Source: Novosphingobium sp. PhB57 (GTDB lineage Bacteria > Pseudomonadota > Alphaproteobacteria > Sphingomonadales > Sphingomonadaceae). Taken from it: a stretch of DNA of 64,000 bases. The stretch is taken from the NCBI RefSeq assembly GCF_004342985.1, contig NZ_SMBO01000004.1, positions 1-64,000 of the forward strand, written 5' to 3'. Below, in pieces: positions 34,199 through 43,086 of this stretch. Positions within the stretch are counted from its first letter, which is position 1. Each line of letters begins with the position of its first letter. A model generated the notes under the pieces. The model did no database searches. It saw nothing but the letters and a program-made list of their open reading frames with translations, and was not told where the DNA came from. The translations under genes were made by a program, and so were the position numbers.

Positions 34199-35419
34199 TC
34201 AAGCTGCCGCGGCAAGACGGCTGCCGTCCGCAGAAACAGCGCGTACAGCGTCGATTGCCCGCTCCCGCATCGTGACGGCATAGGCCTCCAGCATCGCGAC
34301 GCGGCCTTCGCCCCTGCCCGCTCTTGCCAGACACCCGGACAGATCCGCAGCATCGCACAGCGCCGTGACCATCCCCGAGCCGTTCGCCGGGCTCATGGCA
34401 TGGATCGCATCGCCCAGCAGCGTCACCCGCTGCGATTGCCATGCTCGATCGGGCCACAGACTGCAGACGGGATGGACGGCCCATTCGGCGGGATCGCCCC
34501 GCAGGAACACGGCCTGCAGGGCCGGATCCCAATCCCGAACCAGTTGGCGAACGATCCCGTCCAGCTCGCGCGGCGTTCCCGGCAGGGTCTCCACTCCCAG
34601 ACACGCACGCGTTCCCGTAAGGGCCCAATGGAAGTATTCCGGCACGTCCGTGATCCGGCAGTCCGGCACGATTTGGGCCGCCAGCCTGGGCATCGGATCG
34701 CGGAAGAACATCAGATCGATGACCCCCAGGAAACCATCGGCGACGACGGCGGCACTGCCGGCGCAGATTTCCGGACCGATCGCGCGGCAATTGGCAATCG
34801 TGGCCGTAGTGCGCCCGTTGATGCAGGCCAGACCGGTATCCTCAGGGACGACGCCGGGAAGTAGCTGGCGGCGCACGGCCGATCCAATGCCATCCGCGCC
34901 GACCAGCAGCGTACCGCGCTCTCCATGCCCATTTGCGAACCGCGCGGTTACGCCTTCGGCACTCTCCTCATATTCGATCAGCGCGTGGTCGAAGCGGATG
35001 TGCTCCTCCAGCCCGGACGCGAGGATTTCACGCATGGTCTGCCCATGCACGCAGATATCCGCAACCGCATTCCCACGCGTAGTCCAACCGCCGGAAATCG
35101 GCCATTGAACTGGCCGCAATCGAGAATCGACAAACCAGGGGCCGGGTTCGGCAAGGCTGGCGGTTCTGTGCACAAGATACAGCAGATCGACCGGCACGCA
35201 GCGCGCCAGCGCATCCTGCCCTGCCGCGTCGATCCTCAGGCGATGCCCCCGATCGCGCGCGCCAAGTGTTGCATCCTGTTCGAATAGCACAAAGGGCACG
35301 CCAGTCCGCTTCAGGGCTTGCGCAAGGCAAAGTCCGCCGATGCCGCCACCGACAAGATAACCTTCTGCGTCTCCATAGCCGGTGCTCCCCGAAATCTGCG
35401 ATGCGGTTTCGATAACCAT
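34199..35419 (-). CDS. FAD-dependent monooxygenase (PHBH-like)
   Basis: A 406-residue flavoprotein hydroxylase. The dinucleotide-binding motif YLVGGGIGGLCLAQAL lies near the N-terminus (about 21-36), TLLVGADGIGSAVRR is the DG motif, and VTLLGDAIHAMSPANGSG is the GD motif near 325. Such enzymes hydroxylate aromatic or polyketide-like compounds. The nearby SoxR-controlled efflux operon makes a role in modifying a redox-active compound plausible, but this is inference. ATG 35419 is used; a TTG two codons earlier is also open. Confidence 0.88.
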   Translation of the reverse strand: MVIETASQISGSTGYGDAEGYLVGGGIGGLCLAQALKRTGVPFVLFEQDATLGARDRGHRLRIDAAGQDALARCVPVDLLYLVHRTASLAEPGPWFVDSRLRPVQWPISGGWTTRGNAVADICVHGQTMREILASGLEEHIRFDHALIEYEESAEGVTARFANGHGERGTLLVGADGIGSAVRRQLLPGVVPEDTGLACINGRTTATIANCRAIGPEICAGSAAVVADGFLGVIDLMFFRDPMPRLAAQIVPDCRITDVPEYFHWALTGTRACLGVETLPGTPRELDGIVRQLVRDWDPALQAVFLRGDPAEWAVHPVCSLWPDRAWQSQRVTLLGDAIHAMSPANGSGMVTALCDAADLSGCLARAGRGEGRVAMLEAYAVTMRERAIDAVRAVSADGSRLAAAA

Positions 35420-35513
35420 TCGCAAAAATGAGCGGTAACGCTATAAAGCCAAAATGTAATGATTTTCGGCCAAAATCGGCCAGCCCGTACCTAACCGATC
35501 GCTTTGCGGCCGA

Positions 35514-35966
35514 TCATCGATCCGCCCCGCTCAGCAACCTCGCCCCCGGGCCTTGGAAGCCGAGACTGTCGCCAGGATTTCGAAGCGGGCAGTCCACCAG
35601 TGAGAGGCAACCGCAGCCGATACAACTGTCAAGTTGATTGCGCAGTTGGATGAGACCGGTGATCCGCTCATCCAGCATGGCCCGCCAATCCGCGGTCAGC
35701 GTGCCCCATTGCGCCGAAGTAATGGGTGTCTTGGCGAAGCGGTCGAGGTGTTCCTTGATCAGCGAGAGCGGCAGCCCCGCACGCTGGGCAATGCGGATGA
35801 TCGCCACGCGCCGCAGGATGCGCCGTTCGTAACGCCGCTGGTTTCCCTCGGTACGCCACCCCTCGATAAGGCCCTTTCTCTCGTAGAAATGGATCGTGGA
35901 AACCGGGACGCCGCTGCGCTGCGCCACTTCGCCCACGGTAAGCGCCTGACTGCCTTCAAGAGTCAT
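35514..35966 (-). CDS. soxR: Redox-sensing MerR-family regulator SoxR
   Basis: A 150-residue regulator. The MerR HTH ([26 protein letters not shown]) is followed by a dimerisation helix and the [2Fe-2S] cluster motif [12 protein letters not shown] (Cys115, 118, 120, 126), then [10 protein letters not shown], closely matching E. coli SoxR. It senses redox-cycling compounds through oxidation of the cluster. In bacteria lacking soxS it directly controls efflux pumps and monooxygenases, which is what surrounds it here. Its start codon is directly preceded by a SoxR-box-like palindrome that includes the GAGG ribosome-binding site. Confidence 0.95.
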   Translation of the reverse strand: MTLEGSQALTVGEVAQRSGVPVSTIHFYERKGLIEGWRTEGNQRRYERRILRRVAIIRIAQRAGLPLSLIKEHLDRFAKTPITSAQWGTLTADWRAMLDERITGLIQLRNQLDSCIGCGCLSLVDCPLRNPGDSLGFQGPGARLLSGADR

Positions 35967-35971
35967 CTTTA

Positions 35972-35989
35972 CCTCAACAAACGTTCAGG
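35972..35989. promoter_or_regulatory. SoxR box at the soxR start
   Basis: CCTCAACAAACGTTCAGG has the same outer heptamers (CCTCAAC...GTTCAGG) as the box in the efflux promoter. It lies 5 bases upstream of the soxR ATG and overlaps its ribosome-binding site, which would suit autorepression, or it could serve a second plus-strand promoter. Confidence 0.65.
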
Positions 35990-36066
35990 ATTTCTAACCC
36001 GCCCGCCCAGCGAAGCAACCCAAGAAAAATCGCAATCCCTTATTTTATCGATCGGAAAATTCGATC

Positions 36067-36097
36067 TTGACCTGAACTATGGTTGAGGTCGTAAGAG
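36067..36097 (+). promoter_or_regulatory. SoxR-dependent promoter of the efflux operon
   Basis: TTGACC (36067-36072) and TAAGAG (36092-36097) are separated by 19 bases, the overlong spacer typical of SoxR/MerR promoters. Between them lies the SoxR box; its complement reads CCTCAACCATAGTTCAGG. The site drives the leader ORF and efflux genes. Confidence 0.75.
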
Positions 36098-36158
36098 ACC
36101 AGTCGGCTTGCTTCACCGCAAGCTCCCCAATGATGGAAGATCCATCCGAGGAGCCGAC

Positions 36159-36314
36159 ATGATCCTGTTCTACGAGCCTTTGAATCCTGCGATCCGGCCG
36201 ACGCCGGGAAAGCATGCAGCAACCCCGTCGCCGGATGATCGGCTCGATCCGCACTTCAGCAGTTCGCCTTCGCATTGGGTCCGTTTCCCGCCTGGCACCG
36301 GCATCGCGCGGTAA
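36159..36314 (+). CDS. 51-residue leader ORF coupled to the efflux adaptor
   Basis: The reading frame from ATG 36159 has an AGGAG 6 bases upstream, a good site in a stretch without other signals. It encodes a 51-residue proline-rich peptide with no known relative. Its stop overlaps the adaptor start (TAATG at 36312-36316), and the adaptor itself lacks a ribosome-binding site. It may therefore serve to bring ribosomes to the adaptor gene. No function of the peptide is apparent. Confidence 0.5.
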   Translation: MILFYEPLNPAIRPTPGKHAATPSPDDRLDPHFSSSPSHWVRFPPGTGIAR

Positions 36315-37438
36315 TGGTGATGGAGGGAGAAACCAAAGCCAGGTCGCGCCCGGCCCAGCTGCGCACGATCGCCGTCACCACAGTGGCACTGGGGGCTCTG
36401 CTCGGCGCTCTTTTCCTCTGGCGCGCCGAGCGAAACGGCGGAGGCCAGGAATGGCCGCAGCAAGCCGTGCCGGTCGCCGCCGTCGTCGCCACGCCGCGCG
36501 ATGTGCCGCAGGCGATCGATGCAGTCGGCACCCTGACGGCCGTGCGCGAAGTGACGCTCTCGCCCGAGGTGGCGGGCCGCGTTTCCGCGATCCGGTTCGA
36601 GGCAGGGCGCCGGGTTTCCGCAGGAGACCTGCTCGTGCAATTGTTCGACGGTCCAGAACAGGCCGACCGCCAGGCCGCGACGGCCAAGGCGCGGTTCTCC
36701 CAGCTTCAGTTGGCGCGGTCCAAACAGCTTGCGCCCACCGGCGCGGAACCGCGCGAGTTACTCGAACAGCGCCGCGCCGAATTCGACCAGGGACTTGCCG
36801 CCGTCCGGCAGATCGATGCGCGGCTGGTGCAGAAGCAAGTCCGCGCGCCGTTTGCAGGCCAACTGGGCATTCGCCGCGTCAACCTGGGACAGTATCTCAA
36901 CCCCGGCGATCCGATCGTTACTCTGACAGCGCTCGACCAGCTCTATGTCGAATTCACGGTGCCACAACAGCAATTGGCGCGCCTTGTGCCGGGTTCCAGC
37001 GTAGCCGTCTCCAGCGATGCCTTTCCCGGGCGCTCTTTCACCGCCAGGGTCAACGCGGTGGAACCGCAGATCGGCAAGGACACCCGCAACGTCACGGTGC
37101 AGGCCCTGCTCGCCAATCCGGACCGCGCCCTGCGTCCCGGAATGTACGTGAACGCCGCGCTGGCGCTGCCACCCCGTGCCAACGCACTGGTGCTGCCGGC
37201 GACCGCGATCCAGACTTCGGCGCAAGGCGACAGCGTGATCGTGGTGCGCGGCAAGGATGCCCGCAAGCGCGGCACGGCCGAGGTCGTGCCGGTCCGCACC
37301 GGCGCACGCGTCGGCGATGCCGTGGTGGTGACGGACGGCATTCGCCCCGGCGACGTGATCGTCGCAGATGGCCAGCTTCGCGTGCAGCCCGGCGCGCAGG
37401 TCACAATCGCGACGCTCGTTTCGCAGGAGGGGCGCTGA
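36314..37438 (+). CDS. RND efflux periplasmic adaptor (MexH-like)
   Basis: A 374-residue membrane-fusion protein: N-terminal membrane anchor (TIAVTTVALGALLGALFLW), lipoyl halves (LSPEVAGRVSAIRFEAGRRVSAGDLLVQL and VRAPFAGQLGIRRVNLGQYL), a helical hairpin between them, a beta-barrel domain and the membrane-proximal domain (RPGMYVNAALALP, ALVLPATAIQ). It connects the RND pump with the outer-membrane factor. The start ATG 36314 overlaps the leader ORF stop; ATG 36320 is an alternative. The pump gene starts 2 bases after its stop. Control by SoxR is expected from the promoter. Confidence 0.92.
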   Translation: MVMEGETKARSRPAQLRTIAVTTVALGALLGALFLWRAERNGGGQEWPQQAVPVAAVVATPRDVPQAIDAVGTLTAVREVTLSPEVAGRVSAIRFEAGRRVSAGDLLVQLFDGPEQADRQAATAKARFSQLQLARSKQLAPTGAEPRELLEQRRAEFDQGLAAVRQIDARLVQKQVRAPFAGQLGIRRVNLGQYLNPGDPIVTLTALDQLYVEFTVPQQQLARLVPGSSVAVSSDAFPGRSFTARVNAVEPQIGKDTRNVTVQALLANPDRALRPGMYVNAALALPPRANALVLPATAIQTSAQGDSVIVVRGKDARKRGTAEVVPVRTGARVGDAVVVTDGIRPGDVIVADGQLRVQPGAQVTIATLVSQEGR

Positions 37439-37439
37439 C

Positions 37440-40400
37440 ATGGGCTTCACCGACATCTTCATACGCCGTCCGATCCTGGCGATCGTCGTCAGCCTGCTGA
37501 TCCTGCTTGTCGGCCTAAGCGCCGTCTTCGCCCTCCAGATCCGCCAATACCCGCGCATGGAAAGCGCGACGATCACCATCGACACTTCCCTTCCCGGCGC
37601 CACGCAGGACGTCATGCAGGGGTTCGTGACGACGCCGATCGCCCAGTCCATCGCCACTGCCAGCGGCATCGAATACCTTACCTCCACGTCGACGCAGGGC
37701 CAGATCACATTGCCGCCAAGCTGGTGCTCAACGCCGATGCCGATCGCGCGATGACCGAGGTTCTGGCCAAAGTGCAGCAGGTGAAATACCGGCTGCCCGA
37801 AGGCGTGACCGATCCCGCGATCGCCAAGATCACCGATGGCGCTTCCGCCATCCAATATATCGCGTTCACAGCGACCGGCTCTCTGCCTCGCAAATCGCGG
37901 ACTTCGTGAACCGCGTGGCGCGGCCGCTGATTACCTCCGTGCCGGGCGTTGCCTCGGCAGAGATCAGCGGCGGCGCCCCACCGGCAATGCGCATCTGGGT
38001 CGATCCCGCCAAGCTCAGCGGGCGCGGTCTTACCGCAAGCGACATCGCGGCGGCTCTGCGCGCCAACAATGTGCAGGCCGCCCCCGGCCAGCTCAAGGGC
38101 GCCAGCACTGCCATCAACATCACCGCCGGAACCGACCTGCGCGATGTCGAATCCTTCCGGCAAATGGTCATCAAGGGCGGCGATGCCGGGGGCCTCGTGC
38201 GCCTGGGCGACATCGCCACCGTGGAGCTGGGCGCCCAGAACTATGATGCGCGGGCGCTTTCCGCCGGGCACAAGTCCGTCACCGTCGCGATCGCCCCGAC
38301 GCCGGATGGCAACCCGCTGGACATCGTTTCAGGGGTCAAGGCCCTGCTCCCGCAGATGCAACGCGTCGCCCCGCCGGGGCTGGAAGTGCGCAACCAGTTC
38401 GACACCGCCCACTTCGTGGAAGCCTCGATCGACGAAGTGGCGCACACCCTCATCGAAGCGGTGGCCATCGTCATCGTCGTGATCTTCCTGTTCCTGGGCA
38501 CCTTCCGCGCGGTGATCATTCCCGTCGTCACCATTCCGCTGTCCCTGCTGGGCACCGCGGGACTGATGCTGGCCTTCGGGTTCTCGCTCAATCTGCTGAC
38601 GCTGCTGGCCATGGTCCTCGCCATCGGCCTGGTCGTGGATGACGCCATCGTCGTGGTCGAAAACATCCATCGCCATATCGAGGAAGGGGCCAGCCCCATC
38701 GAGGCGGCCTTGCTCGGCGCGCGGGAGATCGTCGGCCCGGTCATCGCCATGACCATCACGCTGGCCGCCGTCTACGCCCCGATCGGCCTGATGGGGGGCC
38801 TGACCGGTGCGCTGTTCCGCGAATTCGCCTTTACCCTGGCGGGTTCGGTCATCGTCTCGGGCGTGATCGCCTTGACGCTCTCGCCGATGATGAGCAGCCG
38901 GCTGCTCCATGCCCGGATGGGCGAAGGCCGTCTGGAAAAGGCCCTGGAACGCGTGATGCACGGGTTGACCGGGCGTTATGTACGCTTGCTTGGCCGCACC
39001 TTGACCACGAGGGGCGCGGTGCTGATGGCCGGAGTGCTGATCCTGGGCGCCAGCGTGGTCTTCTTCCTGGGTGCCAAGCGCGAACTCGCGCCGCAGGAGG
39101 ACATGGGCTACGTCTTCGTCCAGACCAAGGCACCGCAATATGCCAATGTCGACTATACCGCGCGGTACAGTGCGCAAGTCGAAGCGCTGTTCCACAAAGT
39201 GCCCGAATATGCCGACAGCTGGTTCGACGTCGGTGGCACTGGCGGCGCCAATATCGGCTTCGGCGGCATCATCATGAAGGAATGGGCAGACCGTACCCGC
39301 AATGCCGACCAGATCCAGGCAGAGATCGCCGGATCGACTTCCGCCGTGACGGGCGTCTATGCCACAGCCTTCCAGGACAGTCCGCTCCCGGCCGGCAGCG
39401 GGGGATTGCCGGTGCAGATGGTCATCCGCTCGGCGGACGATTTTCCCGAAATCTACCGCACGCTGGAGGCCATCAAGGGCGCCGCCTGGGGCAGCAAGCT
39501 CTTCGCCTTCGTCGATGCCGATCTCGCCTTCGACAGCCAGGAGGCCCACGTGTCCATCGACCGCGCCAAAGCAGGCGAACTGGGCGTGAGCATGGCCGAG
39601 ATCGCAGACACCCTCGCGCTCATGGTGGGCGAGAACTATGTGAACCGCTTCAACTGGCACGACCGCTCCTACGACGTGATCACCCAGGTCCCGCAGGATC
39701 GGCGCCTGACGCCCGACAACCTCGGCGCCTTTTACGTGAAGACCGGATCGGGCAGCCTCGTGCCGCTTTCCACCGTCGCCAGCATCACCATCAATCCGCA
39801 GCCCAACAAGCTGCCCCAGTTCAACCAGATGAACTCCGCAACGATCTCCGCCGTGCTCATGCCGGGGGTGACGATGGGGCAGGCGGTGGACTTCCTGAAA
39901 GCACAGCCGCTGCCACCGGGCACCACGGTCGATTGGCTCTCGAACAGCCGCCAATACGTGCACGAGGGCAACCAGCTCACGGTCTCCTTCGCCTTCGCCC
40001 TCGTCGTGATCTTCCTGGTGCTGGCTGCCCAGTTCGAAAGCTTCCGCGATCCGCTGGTGATCCTCGTCACCGTACCGCTCGCGGTCTCCGGCGCGCTGGT
40101 GCCGCTCTATCTCGGGTTCACGACGCTCAACATCTACACGCAGATTGGCCTCGTCACTCTGATCGGGCTGATTTCCAAGCACGGTATCCTGATGGTTTCC
40201 TTCGCCAACGAGATGCAGCACACCCATGGGTGGAACCGGGCAGAGGCGATCGCCCACGCCGCCGCCGTGCGCATGCGGCCGATCTTGATGACCACGGCGG
40301 CGATGGTCGCCGGGCTCGTACCCCTGCTCTTCGCGGGTGGTGCAGGCGCGGCCAGTCGCTTCGCCATCGGCATCGTGGTGGTCATGGGCATGCTGATCGG

Positions 40401-40521
40401 CACCCTGTTCACCCTCTTCGTGCTGCCGACAATCTACACCCTCCTCGCCGGCGACCATCGCGCCAAGGCGCAGGCCACATCGCACCACGCGCCTTCAGAC
40501 GGAGAACCGGCCCATGCGTAA
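37440..40521 (+). pseudogene. RND efflux pump (MexI-like), two frameshifts
   Basis: The translated segments together make a full RND pump of about 1027 residues. The first is MGFTDIFIRRPILAIVVSLL to TSTSTQGQIT (37440 to about 37710), the second KLVLNADADRAMTEVLAKVQ to IQYIAFT (about 37712 to 37872), and the third SQIADFVNRVARPLI to the end (about 37880 to 40521). Each junction is explained by one missing A after ACA (near 37711 and 37873), moving the frame by one base each time. The long third segment has the expected helices and motifs (VVDDAIVVVENIHRH, GREL-like KRELAPQEDMGY). As given, no functional pump can be made. This is either a real loss or base-call errors; an AGGAGG precedes ATG 37440. 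Confidence 0.88.
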
Positions 40522-41950
40522 GCGACAGATCGCCAGCGCCCTTGGCGCCCTCTTCACCGCCGCCTGCGCCGCAGGGCCGGACTATCATCGGCCCGCTTCC
40601 TCCGCCTCGGCAGAACAGGCATTCGTCACCCGTGCCCAGGGCATAGACCCGGCATCGCCGCTACCGAATGATTGGTGGCATCTCTACAACGACCCCGCGC
40701 TGGACGACCTCGTCGCCCGCGCTTTCGCCGCGAACACCGACCTTCGCGTGGCCTCTGCGAACCTGGCGAAAGCGCGCGCGGTACTCTCCGAAGCGCGCGC
40801 CGGGCGCCTGCCCTCCACTTCGCTCTCAGCGGGCGGCGGCTATGGGAACTCCGTCCAGGTCGGCGGCAGTCAGGGTGGCTCCGCCCAGTTCGCCGACGCC
40901 CAATGGTCGGGCAATGCCTCGGCATCGATAAGCTGGGAGGCCGACTTGTTCGGCCGCGTCAGCCGCTCCATCGAAGCCGCGCGCGCCGATGCGGAAGCGG
41001 TCGAGGCGGCACGCGACGGCGTTCGCGTGCTGGTGGCCGCCGAAACGACCCGCGCCTACCTCGATGCCTGCGCCAATGCTTATGCAGTGGACGTAGCGCG
41101 CGATTCCGCCTCCGTCGCGGCCCGCAACCTCGCTCTCGTCACCGCGCAGGAGAAAGCCGGATCGGCGGCGCGTTTCGATGTCGAACGCGCCGCCAGCGCG
41201 GCGGCCACTGCCCGCGCAGCTATCCCGGAACGCGAAGCCGCGCGGCAAGTGGCCCTGTTCGAACTGGCGGCATTGCTGGGGTCCACACCCGATTCCATCC
41301 CGCAGTCAGCGCAAGCCTGCTCCCGCCCGCCATCCCCGCTCCAGGCGCTGCCGATCGGAGACGGCGCCGCACTTCTGCGGCGACGTCCAGACTTGCGCGA
41401 GGCGGAACGCCGGCTCGCCGCCGACACGGCCCGCATCGGCGTGGCGACGGCGGACCTCTATCCGAAAATCAGTCTCGGCGGTTTTGGCGGCTTCCTGCGT
41501 AGCGAGACGGTGAAGGGCAGCGATTCCCTGTCGTTTTCGCTCGGCCCGCTCGTCACCTGGAGCTTCCCGAACATCGCGGTCGCCCGCACGCGCGTGCGAC
41601 AAGCGAAAGCGCAGGGCGATGTCGCTCTCGCCACGTTCGACGGCCGAGTGCTCACCGCGCTCAAGGAAGTAGAGCAGGCCCTCACGCGCGTTGCCCAGGG
41701 CCAGCGCCGCCTGGAAGCGCTGGCCGACGCGGAAACCAGCGCCGAAAGGGCCTGGATCCTTGCCGATCAACGCTACCGCGCAGGTTCGATATCGCTGCTC
41801 GACATGCTCGTGACGCAGACCGCCCTTCTCGACGTCCGATCCGCCCATGTGGCAGCCCTTACCCAAGTGTCTTCCGACCGTGTGGATCTGTTCAAGGTTT
41901 TGGGCGGCGGATGGCGGCAAGGCTCCGAACCCGCACAACCCGCGTCGTAA
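40514..41950 (+). CDS. RND outer-membrane factor, NodT family (OpmD-like)
   Basis: A 478-residue outer-membrane lipoprotein of the TolC/OprM/NodT kind. The N-terminal signal with a lipobox-like Cys (FTAACAAGPDYHRP) is followed by two repeated helical halves (LVARAFAANTDLRVASANLAKARAVLSEARAG and its counterpart in the second half, LRRRPDLREAERRLAA) and the conserved DLYPKISLGGFGG. ATG 40514 overlaps the pump gene by 8 bases, with GGAG upstream. It completes the tripartite pump. Confidence 0.92.
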   Translation: MRKRQIASALGALFTAACAAGPDYHRPASSASAEQAFVTRAQGIDPASPLPNDWWHLYNDPALDDLVARAFAANTDLRVASANLAKARAVLSEARAGRLPSTSLSAGGGYGNSVQVGGSQGGSAQFADAQWSGNASASISWEADLFGRVSRSIEAARADAEAVEAARDGVRVLVAAETTRAYLDACANAYAVDVARDSASVAARNLALVTAQEKAGSAARFDVERAASAAATARAAIPEREAARQVALFELAALLGSTPDSIPQSAQACSRPPSPLQALPIGDGAALLRRRPDLREAERRLAADTARIGVATADLYPKISLGGFGGFLRSETVKGSDSLSFSLGPLVTWSFPNIAVARTRVRQAKAQGDVALATFDGRVLTALKEVEQALTRVAQGQRRLEALADAETSAERAWILADQRYRAGSISLLDMLVTQTALLDVRSAHVAALTQVSSDRVDLFKVLGGGWRQGSEPAQPAS

Positions 41951-42007
41951 GCGCGCCCCCACGCATCACTGCCGGGGCACGCTGCCCACCTACTGAAAGA
42001 AATTCGT

Positions 42008-42424
42008 ATGCCTCATGCAATCATTGCGCTGGTGCAGAAACGCTGGTTCGGCCTTTTCGCGCGGCTTGTCCTGACGTTCGTGTTCTGGAGTGCCGGCCTT
42101 GCCGGACTGTTCGACTTCCCGGCAAAGGTGGCGGAAATGCGCGCAGTGGGCCTCATGCCCGCTGAAGCATTCGCCTTCGCCGTGACCGCCGTGCAACTGG
42201 GAGGGTCCCTGCTTGTCCTGAGCGACCGCTGGACCTGGCTTGGCGCCGGCATACTGGGCGTTTTCCTGGCTCTGACAATCCCGATCGCGCGCCCGTTCTG
42301 GACGATGGACGACCCGCTGCGGACGCAGGAGTTCTACATCGTGCTTGAACACGTCTCCCTCATTGGCGGACTCATGACCGCCGCATGGGGCGGCAGAGAG
42401 GGATCATTTCGAAGGGTTCGGTGA
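42008..42424 (+). CDS. DoxX-family membrane protein (MexG-like)
   Basis: A 138-residue protein with four transmembrane helices (about 15-35, 53-75, 78-98, 110-128) and the DoxX pattern (RLVLTFVFWSAGLAGLFDFP). MexG of Pseudomonas aeruginosa, encoded with the SoxR-controlled mexHI-opmD pump, is of this family. Here the gene follows the outer-membrane factor instead of leading the operon, 57 bases behind it. Confidence 0.85.
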   Translation: MPHAIIALVQKRWFGLFARLVLTFVFWSAGLAGLFDFPAKVAEMRAVGLMPAEAFAFAVTAVQLGGSLLVLSDRWTWLGAGILGVFLALTIPIARPFWTMDDPLRTQEFYIVLEHVSLIGGLMTAAWGGREGSFRRVR

Positions 42425-42467
42425 AACGAAGAGGGCGCTTCGCGGTCGCGGGTAGTAATATCTATTA

Positions 42468-42484
42468 TTGCGTATGATTGCCAT
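42468..42484. promoter_or_regulatory. Weak Fur-like site upstream of decayed sigma gene
   Basis: TTGCGTATGATTGCCAT agrees with the Fur-like 17-mer at 21961 in 11 of 17 positions and lies 19 bases before the sigma factor start. The placement mirrors the intact FecI gene, but the match is poor. Confidence 0.25.
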
Positions 42485-42502
42485 TAGCATTAGGCGTCGC
42501 GA

Positions 42503-43086
42503 GTGCGCTCCAATTCCGTTTCCCTGTTTCGCCTGCTGGTCGCGGAGCGCTCGGCACTGCTGAGATATCTGCGATCCCTGGTCGGCAGTGACGAGGCGGA
42601 AGATGTTGCCCAAGCGCTTTATCTGAAGATCCGGGCGGTCGACGATCACCCCCCGATCGCCAACAAGTGCGCGTTTCTCTACCGCATGGCGCACAATGTA
42701 GCGGTAGACGCCTTCCGGTCGGCCAAAAGCCGGGCAAGCCGCTTTTCCTCGGACGAAGACGTTCTGGCGCAAGCGCCCCCCCTGCGCCTTCGGCCGAGAC
42801 CGTCCTGCTGGATCGAGAAGCCCTCGCCCGCCTTACTGCCGCCTTGTCCGAGCTATCGCATCGCTGCCAGGAGATCGTTCGGATGCACAGGGTCGAAGGT
42901 ATCCCGATGGGAGACGTGGCCGAAAAACTCGGCATCAGTCGGCAGATGGTCGGGCGTTACGTCGCGCAGGCGATGGCGCACTGCCATGCGCGGATGGACG
43001 ACGAAAACTGGATACCCCCGGTTTCGGATCGCAAGGACAATCCGTCAGACAATGGGCACAATGCAGACCGGGGGGCAGAAAAGTGA
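42503..43086 (+). pseudogene. FecI-type ECF sigma factor, frameshifted in a C-run
   Basis: From GTG 42503 the frame gives region 2 of an ECF sigma factor (SALLRYLRSLVGSDEAEDVAQALYLKIR, AFLYRMAHNVAVDAFRS). After a run of seven C at 42776-42782 the frame is lost. Region 4 continues one frame over (ALARLTAALSELSHRCQEIVRMHRVEGIPMGDVAEKLGISRQMVGRYVAQAM) to the TGA at 43084. An eighth C would restore a ~194-residue FecI-type protein. The FecR-like gene begins at the overlapping GTGA. The homopolymer could be a true mutation, a phase-variable tract or a read error. Confidence 0.85.

Noticed and set aside
38329..40488. 719-residue open frame on the minus strand
   Set aside because: Antisense to the RND pump gene; His/Asp/Arg-rich composition typical of shadows.
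42776..42782. C7 run as a phase-variation switch of the sigma factor
   Set aside because: The downstream FecR gene is itself broken and truncated, so simple decay or sequence error explains the frame change better.
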